A stretch of DNA of 64,000 nt, from contig CAZXDP010000003.1 in assembly GCA_964639255.1 (NCBI GenBank), forward strand, positions 54,597-118,596, read 5' to 3'. This DNA is from NZQO01 sp964639255. GTDB taxonomy: Bacteria; Bacteroidota; Bacteroidia; Flavobacteriales; Flavobacteriaceae. Under the pieces are notes generated by a model, which saw only the letters and a program-made list of their open reading frames with translations, searched no databases and was not told the DNA's origin. A program made the position numbers and the translations under genes. Positions 8,230 to 16,118 of the stretch are shown piece by piece. The stretch's first letter is position 1; the number at the start of each line of letters is the position of its first letter.

Positions 8230-9759
8230 ATGCAAAACAATGTCCTGATCTTAGATTTTGGTTCGCAGTACACACAATTGATTGCAAGGCGCGTTCGCGA
8301 ATTGAATATTTACTGTGAAATCCACCCCTACCACCACATCCCAGAAAACGTAAAGGAATTCAAAGCCGTTATTTTATCGGGTAGTCCATTTTCGGTACGT
8401 GCAGAAGATGCTCCTCACCCAGATTTGTCCCAAATTCGCGGTAAGCTTCCCATATTAGCCGTATGCTACGGTGCCCAGTACTTGGCACATTTTAACGGCG
8501 GAAGCGTAGAACCATCGAATATTAGGGAATATGGTCGCGCCAACTTGGCAATGATCAAGGCCAGCGAACCTTTCTTTGACGGCATCCCCGAAGGTACCCA
8601 AGTATGGATGAGCCATAGCGATACCATCGCCAAACTTCCCGAAAACGGGGTGCGTTTGGCAAGCACGGGGGACGTCGTAAACGCGGCTTACCGTATCGAG
8701 GGCGAAAAGACCTATGCCATACAGTTCCATCCAGAGGTGTATCACACCACTCACGGCAAACAACTGCTTGAAAATTTCTTGGTAAATATCGCTGGAGTAG
8801 CGCAATCTTGGACGCCTGCGGCGTTTGTCGATACCACGGTTCAAGCACTTAAAGACCAATTGGGTAACGATAAGGTGGTGTTGGGCTTGAGCGGCGGGGT
8901 AGATTCTACCGTAGCGGCGATGTTATTGCACCAAGCCATTGGGAAAAATCTCTACTGTATTTTTGTGAACAACGGATTGCTACGTAAAAATGAGTTTAGC
9001 AGTGTATTGGCACAATACAAGGATATGGGTTTGAACGTGAAGGGCGTCGATGCCTCCGTGCGTTTTCTCGAAGCCCTTGCCGGACTTAGCGATCCCGAGG
9101 CCAAACGCAAGGTCATAGGCAATGCCTTTATCGAGGTTTTTGATGATGAAGCTCACTTAGTACAAGATGTAGATTGGCTGGCGCAGGGAACTATCTACCC
9201 AGATGTCATTGAAAGTGTTTCTGTAAATGGGCCTTCGGTGACCATCAAGTCGCACCACAATGTAGGTGGATTGCCAGATTTTATGAAACTGAAAGTAGTT
9301 GAGCCGTTGCGAATGCTCTTTAAGGATGAGGTGCGTAGGGTAGGTGCAGAAATGGGAATCGATAGCACGTTATTGGGTCGCCACCCATTTCCCGGTCCCG
9401 GTTTGGCCATTCGAATATTAGGGGACATAACCCCAGAGAAAGTACGAATTCTTCAAGAGGTAGATGCTATTTTTATAGACGGTCTTCGCAAATGGGACCT
9501 TTATGATAAAGTGTGGCAGGCAGGCGCCATCTTATTGCCAGTACAAAGTGTGGGCGTAATGGGCGATGAGCGTACCTACGAGAAAGTAGTAGCCCTTCGC
9601 GCCGTTGAAAGTACAGACGGTATGACGGCAGATTGGGTAGACTTGCCCTATAAATTTCTGCAGGAAACGAGCAACCATATAATAAATCGAGTAAAGGGCG
9701 TTAATAGAGTAGTGTACGATATAAGTTCGAAACCTCCCGCCACAATCGAGTGGGAGTAG
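8230..9759 (+). CDS. guaA: GMP synthase (glutamine-hydrolysing)
   Basis: Converts XMP, ATP and glutamine to GMP in purine synthesis. The 509-residue protein has an N-terminal class-I glutamine amidotransferase domain (LDFGSQYTQLIARR at the start, nucleophile Cys79 in AVCYGAQYL, and the His-Glu pair in AIQFHPEVYH). The ATP-pyrophosphatase domain has the P-loop GLSGGVDST. The C-terminal dimerisation domain contains the GRHPFPGPGLAIR signature and ends with PPATIEWE. The ATG at 8230 (MQNNVLILDFGS) matches the family N-terminus; the TTG six bases earlier lies in the promoter box. It is followed 63 bases later by the LysM protein, an arrangement I recall as common in flavobacteria. guaB is elsewhere in the window. 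Confidence 0.98.
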   Translation: MQNNVLILDFGSQYTQLIARRVRELNIYCEIHPYHHIPENVKEFKAVILSGSPFSVRAEDAPHPDLSQIRGKLPILAVCYGAQYLAHFNGGSVEPSNIREYGRANLAMIKASEPFFDGIPEGTQVWMSHSDTIAKLPENGVRLASTGDVVNAAYRIEGEKTYAIQFHPEVYHTTHGKQLLENFLVNIAGVAQSWTPAAFVDTTVQALKDQLGNDKVVLGLSGGVDSTVAAMLLHQAIGKNLYCIFVNNGLLRKNEFSSVLAQYKDMGLNVKGVDASVRFLEALAGLSDPEAKRKVIGNAFIEVFDDEAHLVQDVDWLAQGTIYPDVIESVSVNGPSVTIKSHHNVGGLPDFMKLKVVEPLRMLFKDEVRRVGAEMGIDSTLLGRHPFPGPGLAIRILGDITPEKVRILQEVDAIFIDGLRKWDLYDKVWQAGAILLPVQSVGVMGDERTYEKVVALRAVESTDGMTADWVDLPYKFLQETSNHIINRVKGVNRVVYDISSKPPATIEWE

Positions 9760-9822
9760 TACAGCGAACAAGTATTGTGAATTTTTTAAGAGCTGAAAGA
9801 TCGAAATGTTGTATTTTTCAGT

Positions 9823-11757
9823 ATGTTTTACGTCCAAAATTGCATTCGATACGTGAAGTATTTCTGTTTGGTTGCCCTGCTCTGTGCCCTAGGTTACAGC
9901 TGTGGCAGTACCGCCCAACCTTCCCAAGAACAATATAGGAGCCATACCGTGGCCAAAGGGGAAACTGTATATAGTATTTCCCAAAAATACGATGTAGAGG
10001 AGCGTGAGATTTATCGCCTTAATCCTGATGCACGTAACGGCGTGCAAACCAATTCAGTATTAATTCTTCCTACTTCCAGCAAAGGCAATACCGAAGGCGT
10101 GACCTTTAAAACCCATCGGGTAAAAAAACGCGAAACCCTCTTTAGCATTGCACAACAGTACAATGTCTCGCAAGATGAACTTAAAAAATACAATAAAGAG
10201 TTGTATGCAAGGCAATTGAAAACGGGAGAAAAAATACGTATCCCCATTGCCCAAAAAACAACCAATCCTGGGGAAAAGGAAACCGGTCCAACCAAGGGGG
10301 GCAATTTTGGACGTCATACCGTATTGCCAAAGGAAACGATATTCGGCATTGCCCGAAAATACGGCATTTCTGTTGCCGAATTGAAAAAGCTCAACCCTGG
10401 CTTAGACCAAAATTTGCCAATTGGGACAATCTTAAAAGTTCCAGAACAATCGGTGGTGGAATCGGCTGCGATTGAAGACGACCAATTTGAGTTTTACGAA
10501 GTACAACCGAAGGAAGGTTTTTTCAGGATAAAGGAAAAGTTTGGTTTGACTCAAGAACAAGTAATCGAGTTGAACCCTTATGCGAAAGAGGGGCTGAAGG
10601 AAGGTATGATCTTAAAGATTCCGAAGGAAGGGGCAACGGTGAGCAGTGACGAAGCCACTGCGGTAGACCTCGAGAACCGTATCTCTAACCGTAGCAGGAA
10701 GCATTTGGCCATTATGCTGCCTTTTATGCTCAACAAGGTCGATGCCGATTCGCTCCAGAACAATACCGAACTTTTAAAGCGTGAAAGATCCATTCAAGTG
10801 GCTTTGGATTTTTATAGCGGAGTTTTGATGGCGGCCCAATTCGCTAAGGATAAAGGCATACCGGTGACCTTAGATGTATATGACACCGAGGCGAGCAGCA
10901 GTAGAGTTTCCTCGCTCATTGCGCAGGAACGTTTTGACAATGTCGACGCCGTTATCGGGCCCCTGTTGAGCGCAAATGTGGAAAAAGCCGCAAACAGCTT
11001 TCGCAATAAGGATATTCTTGTTTTTTCACCTTTAAGCAATAGGGATATTAAAATTGTACCCAATTTGTTCCAAACTTTGCCTTCCGATGAAAATCTTCAA
11101 AATGCAATGATCGACTACTTGGTCGCAAATGCTTCGGGGAAAAATGTAATTGTAATTAGCGATGCCAGCCGCCGCGCCCAAAAGGATGCTCTTATTTCCA
11201 AAATACCCAATGCCAAGACATTGGCACCACGAAAGGAAGGGTACCTCTACGCAGGCGATATCACGGCCAAAATAAATACCGATACGCCAAACTGGGTAGT
11301 GCTCGAATCTACCAATCCCGTGCTGGTTAGCAACGTGGTAGGATTGCTCAACGGAATGCCAAGCAGTTACAACCTGAGGTTGTTTACCCTCGATAAGGGA
11401 AAAGTGTACGATTATGATGATATATCGAACATGCACCTGGCTAATTTGAACTTTACTTTCCCTTCTGTTAACAGAACCTACGACTACAACGAGAAAAATC
11501 CCTTCCTGATAAGTTATAAGAACAAATATGGCGTTTTGCCCAACAAGTATGCTGTTCGTGGGTTCGACCTAACATACGATGTTTTGCTTCGCCTCGCGTA
11601 TTCTGAAAATGGGTTGTCTGACACGGCGTCTTCTTACGAAACGGAATACCTTGAAAATAAATTCCGATACGGTAAAGAGCCCTTCTCGGGTTATGAGAAT
11701 ACAGCCCTGTACATTCTCAAATACAATGAAAACCTACAATTTGAAGTGGTAGAATGA
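9823..11757 (+). CDS. LysM-repeat protein with periplasmic-binding-protein-like domain
   Basis: A 644-residue exported protein. A signal peptide (about residues 12-27) ends in GYSC, so it may be a lipoprotein, though the lipobox is atypical. Four LysM repeats follow (about residues 41-83, 97-141, 165-207 and 224-267), each beginning H-T/R-V or Y-E-V and ending in an I/V-P. LysM domains bind peptidoglycan. From about residue 294 the protein resembles type-1 periplasmic binding proteins (AIMLPFML, DVYDTEASSSRV, DAVIGPLLSANVEKAA). No transporter genes accompany it, so a role in envelope sensing or cell-wall attachment is more likely than solute uptake. Its stop overlaps the next start by four bases (ATGA). 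Confidence 0.85.
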   Translation: MFYVQNCIRYVKYFCLVALLCALGYSCGSTAQPSQEQYRSHTVAKGETVYSISQKYDVEEREIYRLNPDARNGVQTNSVLILPTSSKGNTEGVTFKTHRVKKRETLFSIAQQYNVSQDELKKYNKELYARQLKTGEKIRIPIAQKTTNPGEKETGPTKGGNFGRHTVLPKETIFGIARKYGISVAELKKLNPGLDQNLPIGTILKVPEQSVVESAAIEDDQFEFYEVQPKEGFFRIKEKFGLTQEQVIELNPYAKEGLKEGMILKIPKEGATVSSDEATAVDLENRISNRSRKHLAIMLPFMLNKVDADSLQNNTELLKRERSIQVALDFYSGVLMAAQFAKDKGIPVTLDVYDTEASSSRVSSLIAQERFDNVDAVIGPLLSANVEKAANSFRNKDILVFSPLSNRDIKIVPNLFQTLPSDENLQNAMIDYLVANASGKNVIVISDASRRAQKDALISKIPNAKTLAPRKEGYLYAGDITAKINTDTPNWVVLESTNPVLVSNVVGLLNGMPSSYNLRLFTLDKGKVYDYDDISNMHLANLNFTFPSVNRTYDYNEKNPFLISYKNKYGVLPNKYAVRGFDLTYDVLLRLAYSENGLSDTASSYETEYLENKFRYGKEPFSGYENTALYILKYNENLQFEVVE

Positions 11758-12155
11758 GCACCTCGCGCGTAACTTATTTGGGGGACCTTCGTACCGAATG
11801 TGTCCACCTTGCCTCCAAAAGCAGTTATCTTACCGATGCCCCTGTCGATAACAACGGAAAAGGGGAGGCCTTTAGTCCAACCGATACGGTAGCTACCGGC
11901 TTGGCCAATTGTATGATTACAATGATGGGCATCAAGGCACGCGATTTGGGAATTGATTTAAAGGGTGCCACGGCCTTGGTTACCAAGATCATGGCAGCCC
12001 AACCTAGGCGCATTTCAAAAATAGAAGTCGTACTGCATTTACCCAATGTTTCCGAGAAAGCCCGAAAAATTTTGGAATATACCGCCCTCACTTGTCCCGT
12101 GCGGTATAGCTTGCACCCCGATATTGAGCAAATGGTAAAATTTGAATGGAGCTAA
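11754..12155 (+). CDS. OsmC/Ohr-family peroxidase-like protein
   Basis: A 133-residue cytoplasmic protein of the OsmC family, whose members reduce organic hydroperoxides with a pair of cysteines. The two conserved cysteines are present: Cys53 in GLANCMITMMG and Cys114 in ALTCPVRYSL. The N-terminal FSPTDTVATGL segment is typical. Translation is coupled to the LysM protein by an ATGA overlap. It is nearer to the YhfA-like OsmC subgroup than to Ohr, so the exact substrate is uncertain. Confidence 0.9.
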   Translation: MSTSRVTYLGDLRTECVHLASKSSYLTDAPVDNNGKGEAFSPTDTVATGLANCMITMMGIKARDLGIDLKGATALVTKIMAAQPRRISKIEVVLHLPNVSEKARKILEYTALTCPVRYSLHPDIEQMVKFEWS

Positions 12156-12198
12156 TTTGCACAGCCAATAAAAAAGGTGCTATTGCCGTTTATTGGAT

Positions 12199-12750
12199 AT
12201 GAGCCTCTATTTTTTGAAAATTTTCTCCCTTGCGTTGTCCTTGTTGTTTCAAGCACCAGAAGACTCTGTGCTTACTGAAAAAATGTCTTGGAATGAGAAG
12301 CGCAAACTATCGTGGCGGGACTTTAAAGGCACTCCCCAGGCTGTCAGCGATTATGTGGCCAGTACCCATTCGGGTATTTCGTTTTCGTATTCATTTACAT
12401 CTAAAGGGAATAAGGTTACCGCCTCCTTCATGGTAGAAAGCCATTTTTATCCCGACTTATCGTGGTACCTGCCCAAACAGGTAAACGACTTTATCCTCGC
12501 GCACGAGCAGACCCATTTCGATATCTCTGAATTGCACGCCCGCAAGCTTCGGAAGGAGCTATCCCAATATCAGTTCGGTACCAATAGCAAAACTGAAGTG
12601 GAGCATCTGTACAAAGAAGTGGAGCGCCAGCGTGGTGAACTTCAACGAAAGTACGACGAAGAGACAGACCACTCTAGAAATAAAACGGCAGAATTGGAAT
12701 GGCGACGCTTTATCGCATCAGAATTGCAGCGCTATGATCGATGGAAGTAA
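12199..12750 (+). CDS. DUF922 family secreted putative metalloprotease
   Basis: A 183-residue protein with an N-terminal hydrophobic signal segment (about residues 1-18). It has the LSWRDFKG motif that begins DUF922 domains and an HEQTHFD motif at about residues 102-108. This HExxH-type motif suggests a zinc-dependent peptidase, the usual prediction for DUF922. The C-terminal third is a charged helix rich in E, R and K (HLYKEVERQRGELQRKYDEE), probably a coiled coil. The ATG at 12199 is preferred to the TTG at 12193. The stop codon lies inside the start region of the DUF3820 gene, so the two are co-expressed. Substrate unknown. Confidence 0.82.
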   Translation: MSLYFLKIFSLALSLLFQAPEDSVLTEKMSWNEKRKLSWRDFKGTPQAVSDYVASTHSGISFSYSFTSKGNKVTASFMVESHFYPDLSWYLPKQVNDFILAHEQTHFDISELHARKLRKELSQYQFGTNSKTEVEHLYKEVERQRGELQRKYDEETDHSRNKTAELEWRRFIASELQRYDRWK

Positions 12751-12964
12751 GCCAGATGCGCAACATCTTGTGGAACTGGCTAACTATAAAATGCCGTTTG
12801 GGAAATACAAGGGCCGCTATCTCATCAACCTTCCAGAGGCCTATCTGGTTTGGTTTCGGCAAAAAGGATTCCCAAGCGGAAAATTAGGCAATATGCTACA
12901 AGAAATTCTTGAGTTGAAGATTAACGGCCTCGAGCATGTACTGAAACCTTTCATTAAAAAATAA
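12734..12964 (+). CDS. DUF3820 family small protein
   Basis: A 76-residue protein recognised by MPFGKYKGRYLINLPEAYLVW, the core of DUF3820, followed by FPSGKLGNMLQ. The family is small and cytoplasmic. Some members have been called quorum-regulated virulence factors, but no function is established for the flavobacterial proteins. The start at ATG 12734 gives the usual short N-terminus (MIDGSKPDAQHLVELANYK) and overlaps the DUF922 gene by 17 bases. The longer reading from 12632 runs antagonistically through the DUF922 coding sequence and is rejected. Confidence 0.85.
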   Translation: MIDGSKPDAQHLVELANYKMPFGKYKGRYLINLPEAYLVWFRQKGFPSGKLGNMLQEILELKINGLEHVLKPFIKK

Positions 12965-12986
12965 ATCCCGCCAAAAATGACGGGAT
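12965..12986 (-). terminator. Intrinsic terminator of the second M14 gene
   Basis: Stem ATCCCG / CGGGAT with an inner C-G pair. On the minus strand it is followed by TTATTTTTT. No T-run follows on the plus strand. Confidence 0.6.
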
Positions 12987-13030
12987 GCATTCAAAAGGGT
13001 TTAAAATTCATAGTGTTTTAAGTAGGAATA

Positions 13031-15550
13031 CTACATTTCATCGCCGAAGAAAATAGCGTTCATCAATAATTTGTTGGTTCCGTACCAAAATGCCCTGAAG
13101 TTTGTATTATCGGTAAAGTAAATCACCTGGCCACGGCCCAGGCCACCAGTTTTAAAGGGCACCGTGCTCTTAAGATCCTCTAGGTTCTCTTCAGAAATAT
13201 AACCACTCAGCAATGGATTTTCGGTGTAGCGAATGGGGTTGTTGTAGCTGTTTGTATCGGGCTCTAGAAACAGGGTGGAGTTTCGGAAAATGGGTAAGGT
13301 GGCATTTGTGTATCCAAAGGCGATGGGGTGCGACAAATCGAGCTTGGTCTCAAAGATGGCGCCGCCAATCACCTTGGCGCCAAAATAGTTTTCACGTTGG
13401 GCAAACGAGATATCCTGTACCGAATCTTTCCGAGTTTTGAAATCCATTTTCAGAAACTCGTTCTTATCCAGCCAGCGACCCGCACTCTTATAGCCAATTA
13501 GCGTACCGCCCTGTTCTACCCAAGATTTTAATTTCTCGGTATCTCCTTTATCCATTCTGCCGCCCCAGGTGGCTGGTATGATGATATCGGTGTAACGACT
13601 CAAATCGGCCCGCCCAATATTCTTGCTGTCCAGTTTGGTAATGAGCATATCGTAGCGTGTGTCGAACAGATGCCAAATTTCGCCTGCATCGTACGGATTA
13701 AATCCTTCGCCAATAATCATAGCCACCTTAGGTTGCTCTACCGCCCTAAATTCGTTACTGCCAAGGTCTACACCAGTCATAAGTCCCGTACTAACTCCGG
13801 TAATGGCGACGCCAGTCTCGCGGCTTACCTTGGCTAGAAATTTGTTGAGATCGGCCCCCTGCAGTTTTTGATTTTGTACAGGAATCATTATGGTGCCGTA
13901 CGTATAATCTCTATCGTTATATGAGAAAGGAGACATGCCTACCTTGGCGCGCAACCCTTCCTCCAAGATCATATTCAACGCCTTGGGTGAATAGTATTCG
14001 TGCCACTCCATTAAGTAAGCGTAATTGGAGGCATTGGGCGTGTCTGGCACCGGTCGTTTCAGTTGGGTGATTTCCGCACCGGCACGGCTTACCGCAATGC
14101 TTTCGTCATAATCCAAATTAAAGGCTAGGGGGAAGGTCCAAGCGCTAATATCGTAGAACAAGCTATCGGTAAATTCGGTTCGTTTTTCGAACATGGCCTT
14201 GATGAGGCGGTGTTGTCTTTGATTCTTCGGAACAACATACGCATTTCCCTTTTTGAAATTCTTTCCATTAATCGAAAAGTCTTCTTTCAGTTCGTGAATT
14301 TTTATTCTATGTCGCTCCAAAATTTCGGCGAGGTGATAGGCCTTCGTTGCGTCCTTTTCATCACCAAATACAATGGCGCCTCCCTTGCTGGCTTCCTTGC
14401 GCGCATCTGCGTAGAAACCGCGTTGGTAGTTGAGCAATTCTTCCCGCATGGCAACCGCGGCCTCCAGCGTAGAGAGTGCTGCGGTAAATTGATTGCGAAC
14501 GGTAAACGGGAATGTTAGGATGCCATTGTCGCTTTCCTGGGCGTGTCCGCGCGAAGAGGCTTGTTCAAATAAAATGCCCACACTACCGTTCACGTCGGGG
14601 AAGGTGCTTCCCTTTCCGTAGTAGAAATCGTCAAAATTTTCTTCGGAATAATAAAAACTACCCAATTCATCGAAAGCCTTTGCGTGAAATTTTGCGATAG
14701 CACCCGTTAATTCTTGGTTTTTGGCTGGGGTTAGGGGATGCGTGCGAGAAGGTACGCCGGGCTGAAAGAAAAAGCTCGAGTTGGTTCCCATTTCGTGATG
14801 ATCGGTCAAAATGTTGGGATACCAATTGTGAAACGTTTCGATACGCGCCCTGCTTTCGGGCAGCTGTACGGGCAGCCAGTCGCGGTTCATGTCGAACCAA
14901 TAGTGGTTTGTGCGACCGCCGGGCCAAACCTCGTCGTACTCACGGTCGTTGGGGTCTGGATTGATATTCTGGCTTTTGTGCATATTGGCCCAATAGGCAA
15001 AGCGCTGAAGGCCGTCTGGGTTCAATGAAGGGTCGAAAAGTATCACGGCCTGGTCTAGCATTTCGTCAATTTTAGGGCCTTGGGCAGCGGCAAGGTAATA
15101 CGCCGCTGCGAGCGCGGCATTGCTGCCACTGGGCTCGTTTCCGTGTATGGAAAAACCTTGATATACCACCACGGGCATTTCAGAAATGTTTCGAGCGACA
15201 CCTTCCTCTTCGGTAAGGGCTACATGATTTTGCCGAATGGTCTCCAAGTTGTTGAGGTTGGCTGGTGAGGAAATGATGAGCAATAGCAACGAGCGCCCCT
15301 CGAAGGTGGTGCCCCTCTCCTCCAGTGTGATGCGATCGCTCGCTTCGGCCAGCGAGCGCATATAAAGTTCCAACTTGTCGTGGGTAATGTGCCATTCGCC
15401 CACTTCGTGGCCAATCACACTCTTGGGGGTAGGAATAGCTTGATCATATGTTACATCGCTAGGCAAATAGTAGGTTAAATCTACATTTTGGTCCTGTGCT
15501 GAAAGAACAGAAGTTACAAGAAAAAGTAAAAGAAGTACGAGTTTATTCAT
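13031..15550 (-). CDS. Secreted M14-family zinc metallopeptidase, copy 2
   Basis: An 839-residue paralogue of the product of 3870-6368. A Sec signal peptide ends at LSAQ (residue 19). The M14 domain has zinc ligands H136 and E139 (SIHGNE) and H252 (LTDHHEMG), the SLNPDG and MNRDW pocket segments and the catalytic Glu E329 (ILFEQASS). The C-terminal part again contains an amidotransferase-like stretch (YTDIIIPATWGGRM, then EQGGTLIGYKSAGRW) and a closing IYFTDNTNFRAFW strand shared with copy 1 (VYLVDDVLFRSFW). Both copies are on the minus strand about 6.7 kb apart, so an old duplication followed by insertion or divergence is likely. Probable role: periplasmic or extracellular peptide degradation. 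It is not clear how substrates are divided between the two. Confidence 0.92.
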   Translation of the reverse strand: MNKLVLLLLFLVTSVLSAQDQNVDLTYYLPSDVTYDQAIPTPKSVIGHEVGEWHITHDKLELYMRSLAEASDRITLEERGTTFEGRSLLLLIISSPANLNNLETIRQNHVALTEEEGVARNISEMPVVVYQGFSIHGNEPSGSNAALAAAYYLAAAQGPKIDEMLDQAVILFDPSLNPDGLQRFAYWANMHKSQNINPDPNDREYDEVWPGGRTNHYWFDMNRDWLPVQLPESRARIETFHNWYPNILTDHHEMGTNSSFFFQPGVPSRTHPLTPAKNQELTGAIAKFHAKAFDELGSFYYSEENFDDFYYGKGSTFPDVNGSVGILFEQASSRGHAQESDNGILTFPFTVRNQFTAALSTLEAAVAMREELLNYQRGFYADARKEASKGGAIVFGDEKDATKAYHLAEILERHRIKIHELKEDFSINGKNFKKGNAYVVPKNQRQHRLIKAMFEKRTEFTDSLFYDISAWTFPLAFNLDYDESIAVSRAGAEITQLKRPVPDTPNASNYAYLMEWHEYYSPKALNMILEEGLRAKVGMSPFSYNDRDYTYGTIMIPVQNQKLQGADLNKFLAKVSRETGVAITGVSTGLMTGVDLGSNEFRAVEQPKVAMIIGEGFNPYDAGEIWHLFDTRYDMLITKLDSKNIGRADLSRYTDIIIPATWGGRMDKGDTEKLKSWVEQGGTLIGYKSAGRWLDKNEFLKMDFKTRKDSVQDISFAQRENYFGAKVIGGAIFETKLDLSHPIAFGYTNATLPIFRNSTLFLEPDTNSYNNPIRYTENPLLSGYISEENLEDLKSTVPFKTGGLGRGQVIYFTDNTNFRAFWYGTNKLLMNAIFFGDEM

Positions 15551-15610
15551 TGTGTATTGCTAAGATATTATTGATTGCGCTGCCGAATTTGGCAAAAGCG
15601 TAAATATAAA

Positions 15611-15638
15611 AAACCGCTCGTGTGGAACGGAGCGGTTT
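15611..15638 (-). terminator. Intrinsic terminator after the DUF3276 gene
   Basis: Perfect 9-bp stem AAACCGCTC / GAGCGGTTT. On the minus strand it runs into TTTTTTATATTT. Confidence 0.8.
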
Positions 15639-15665
15639 AACTTAAATTTATGTTAATAGGATGTA

Positions 15666-16058
15666 TTAAATATCATCAAAATCGATGTCGGTAAAATTGG
15701 TTGGGGGCGGTTCATCACTAGCTGTACCAATATGTTCGGCCACCTCGTTATCTGTTTCGCGGTTGTAGTCCTTTTGGTGGCGTTCGCTAATAACCTCTTC
15801 GCCTTTTTCATTGATAATGAAGTTGGTCATATCGGCCAAATGCTCCTCAAACTCGGCGAAATCTTCTTTATAAAGATAAATTTTGTGCTTTTTGTAATGA
15901 AAGGAACCATCGTCGTTGGTGAATTTTTTGCTCTCTGTGATGGTTAGGTAGTAATCTCCCGCCTTAGTGGCCCGTACGTCAAAAAAATAGGTGCGTCTTC
16001 CGGCACGCATAACCTTTGAGTGTATTTCTTCTTTCTCCATTGTAAACGGTTCGCTCAT
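15666..16058 (-). CDS. DUF3276, PUR-alpha-like nucleic-acid-binding protein
   Basis: A 130-residue member of DUF3276, the Bacteroidota family with a single-stranded DNA/RNA-binding PUR fold. The PUR core runs from about residue 10 to 75 (SKVMRAGRRTYFFDVRATKAGDYYLTITESKKF, split here by strands). A long acidic, low-complexity tail follows and ends FTDIDFDDI. It has no signal peptide, so it should act in the cytoplasm on nucleic acids. The target is unknown. It lies 60 bases downstream of the ABC transporter on the same strand and precedes its own terminator, so the two may share a transcript. Confidence 0.9.
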   Translation of the reverse strand: MSEPFTMEKEEIHSKVMRAGRRTYFFDVRATKAGDYYLTITESKKFTNDDGSFHYKKHKIYLYKEDFAEFEEHLADMTNFIINEKGEEVISERHQKDYNRETDNEVAEHIGTASDEPPPTNFTDIDFDDI

Positions 16059-16118
16059 TAAATTTATGTTAACTATATGCCAAAAATCTAAAAAAAATAG
16101 AAATATCCAAAGTATAAC

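Noticed and set aside
8455..8859. 134-codon minus-strand ORF inside guaA
   Set aside because: Shadow of the conserved guaA frame; no start context or protein-like features.
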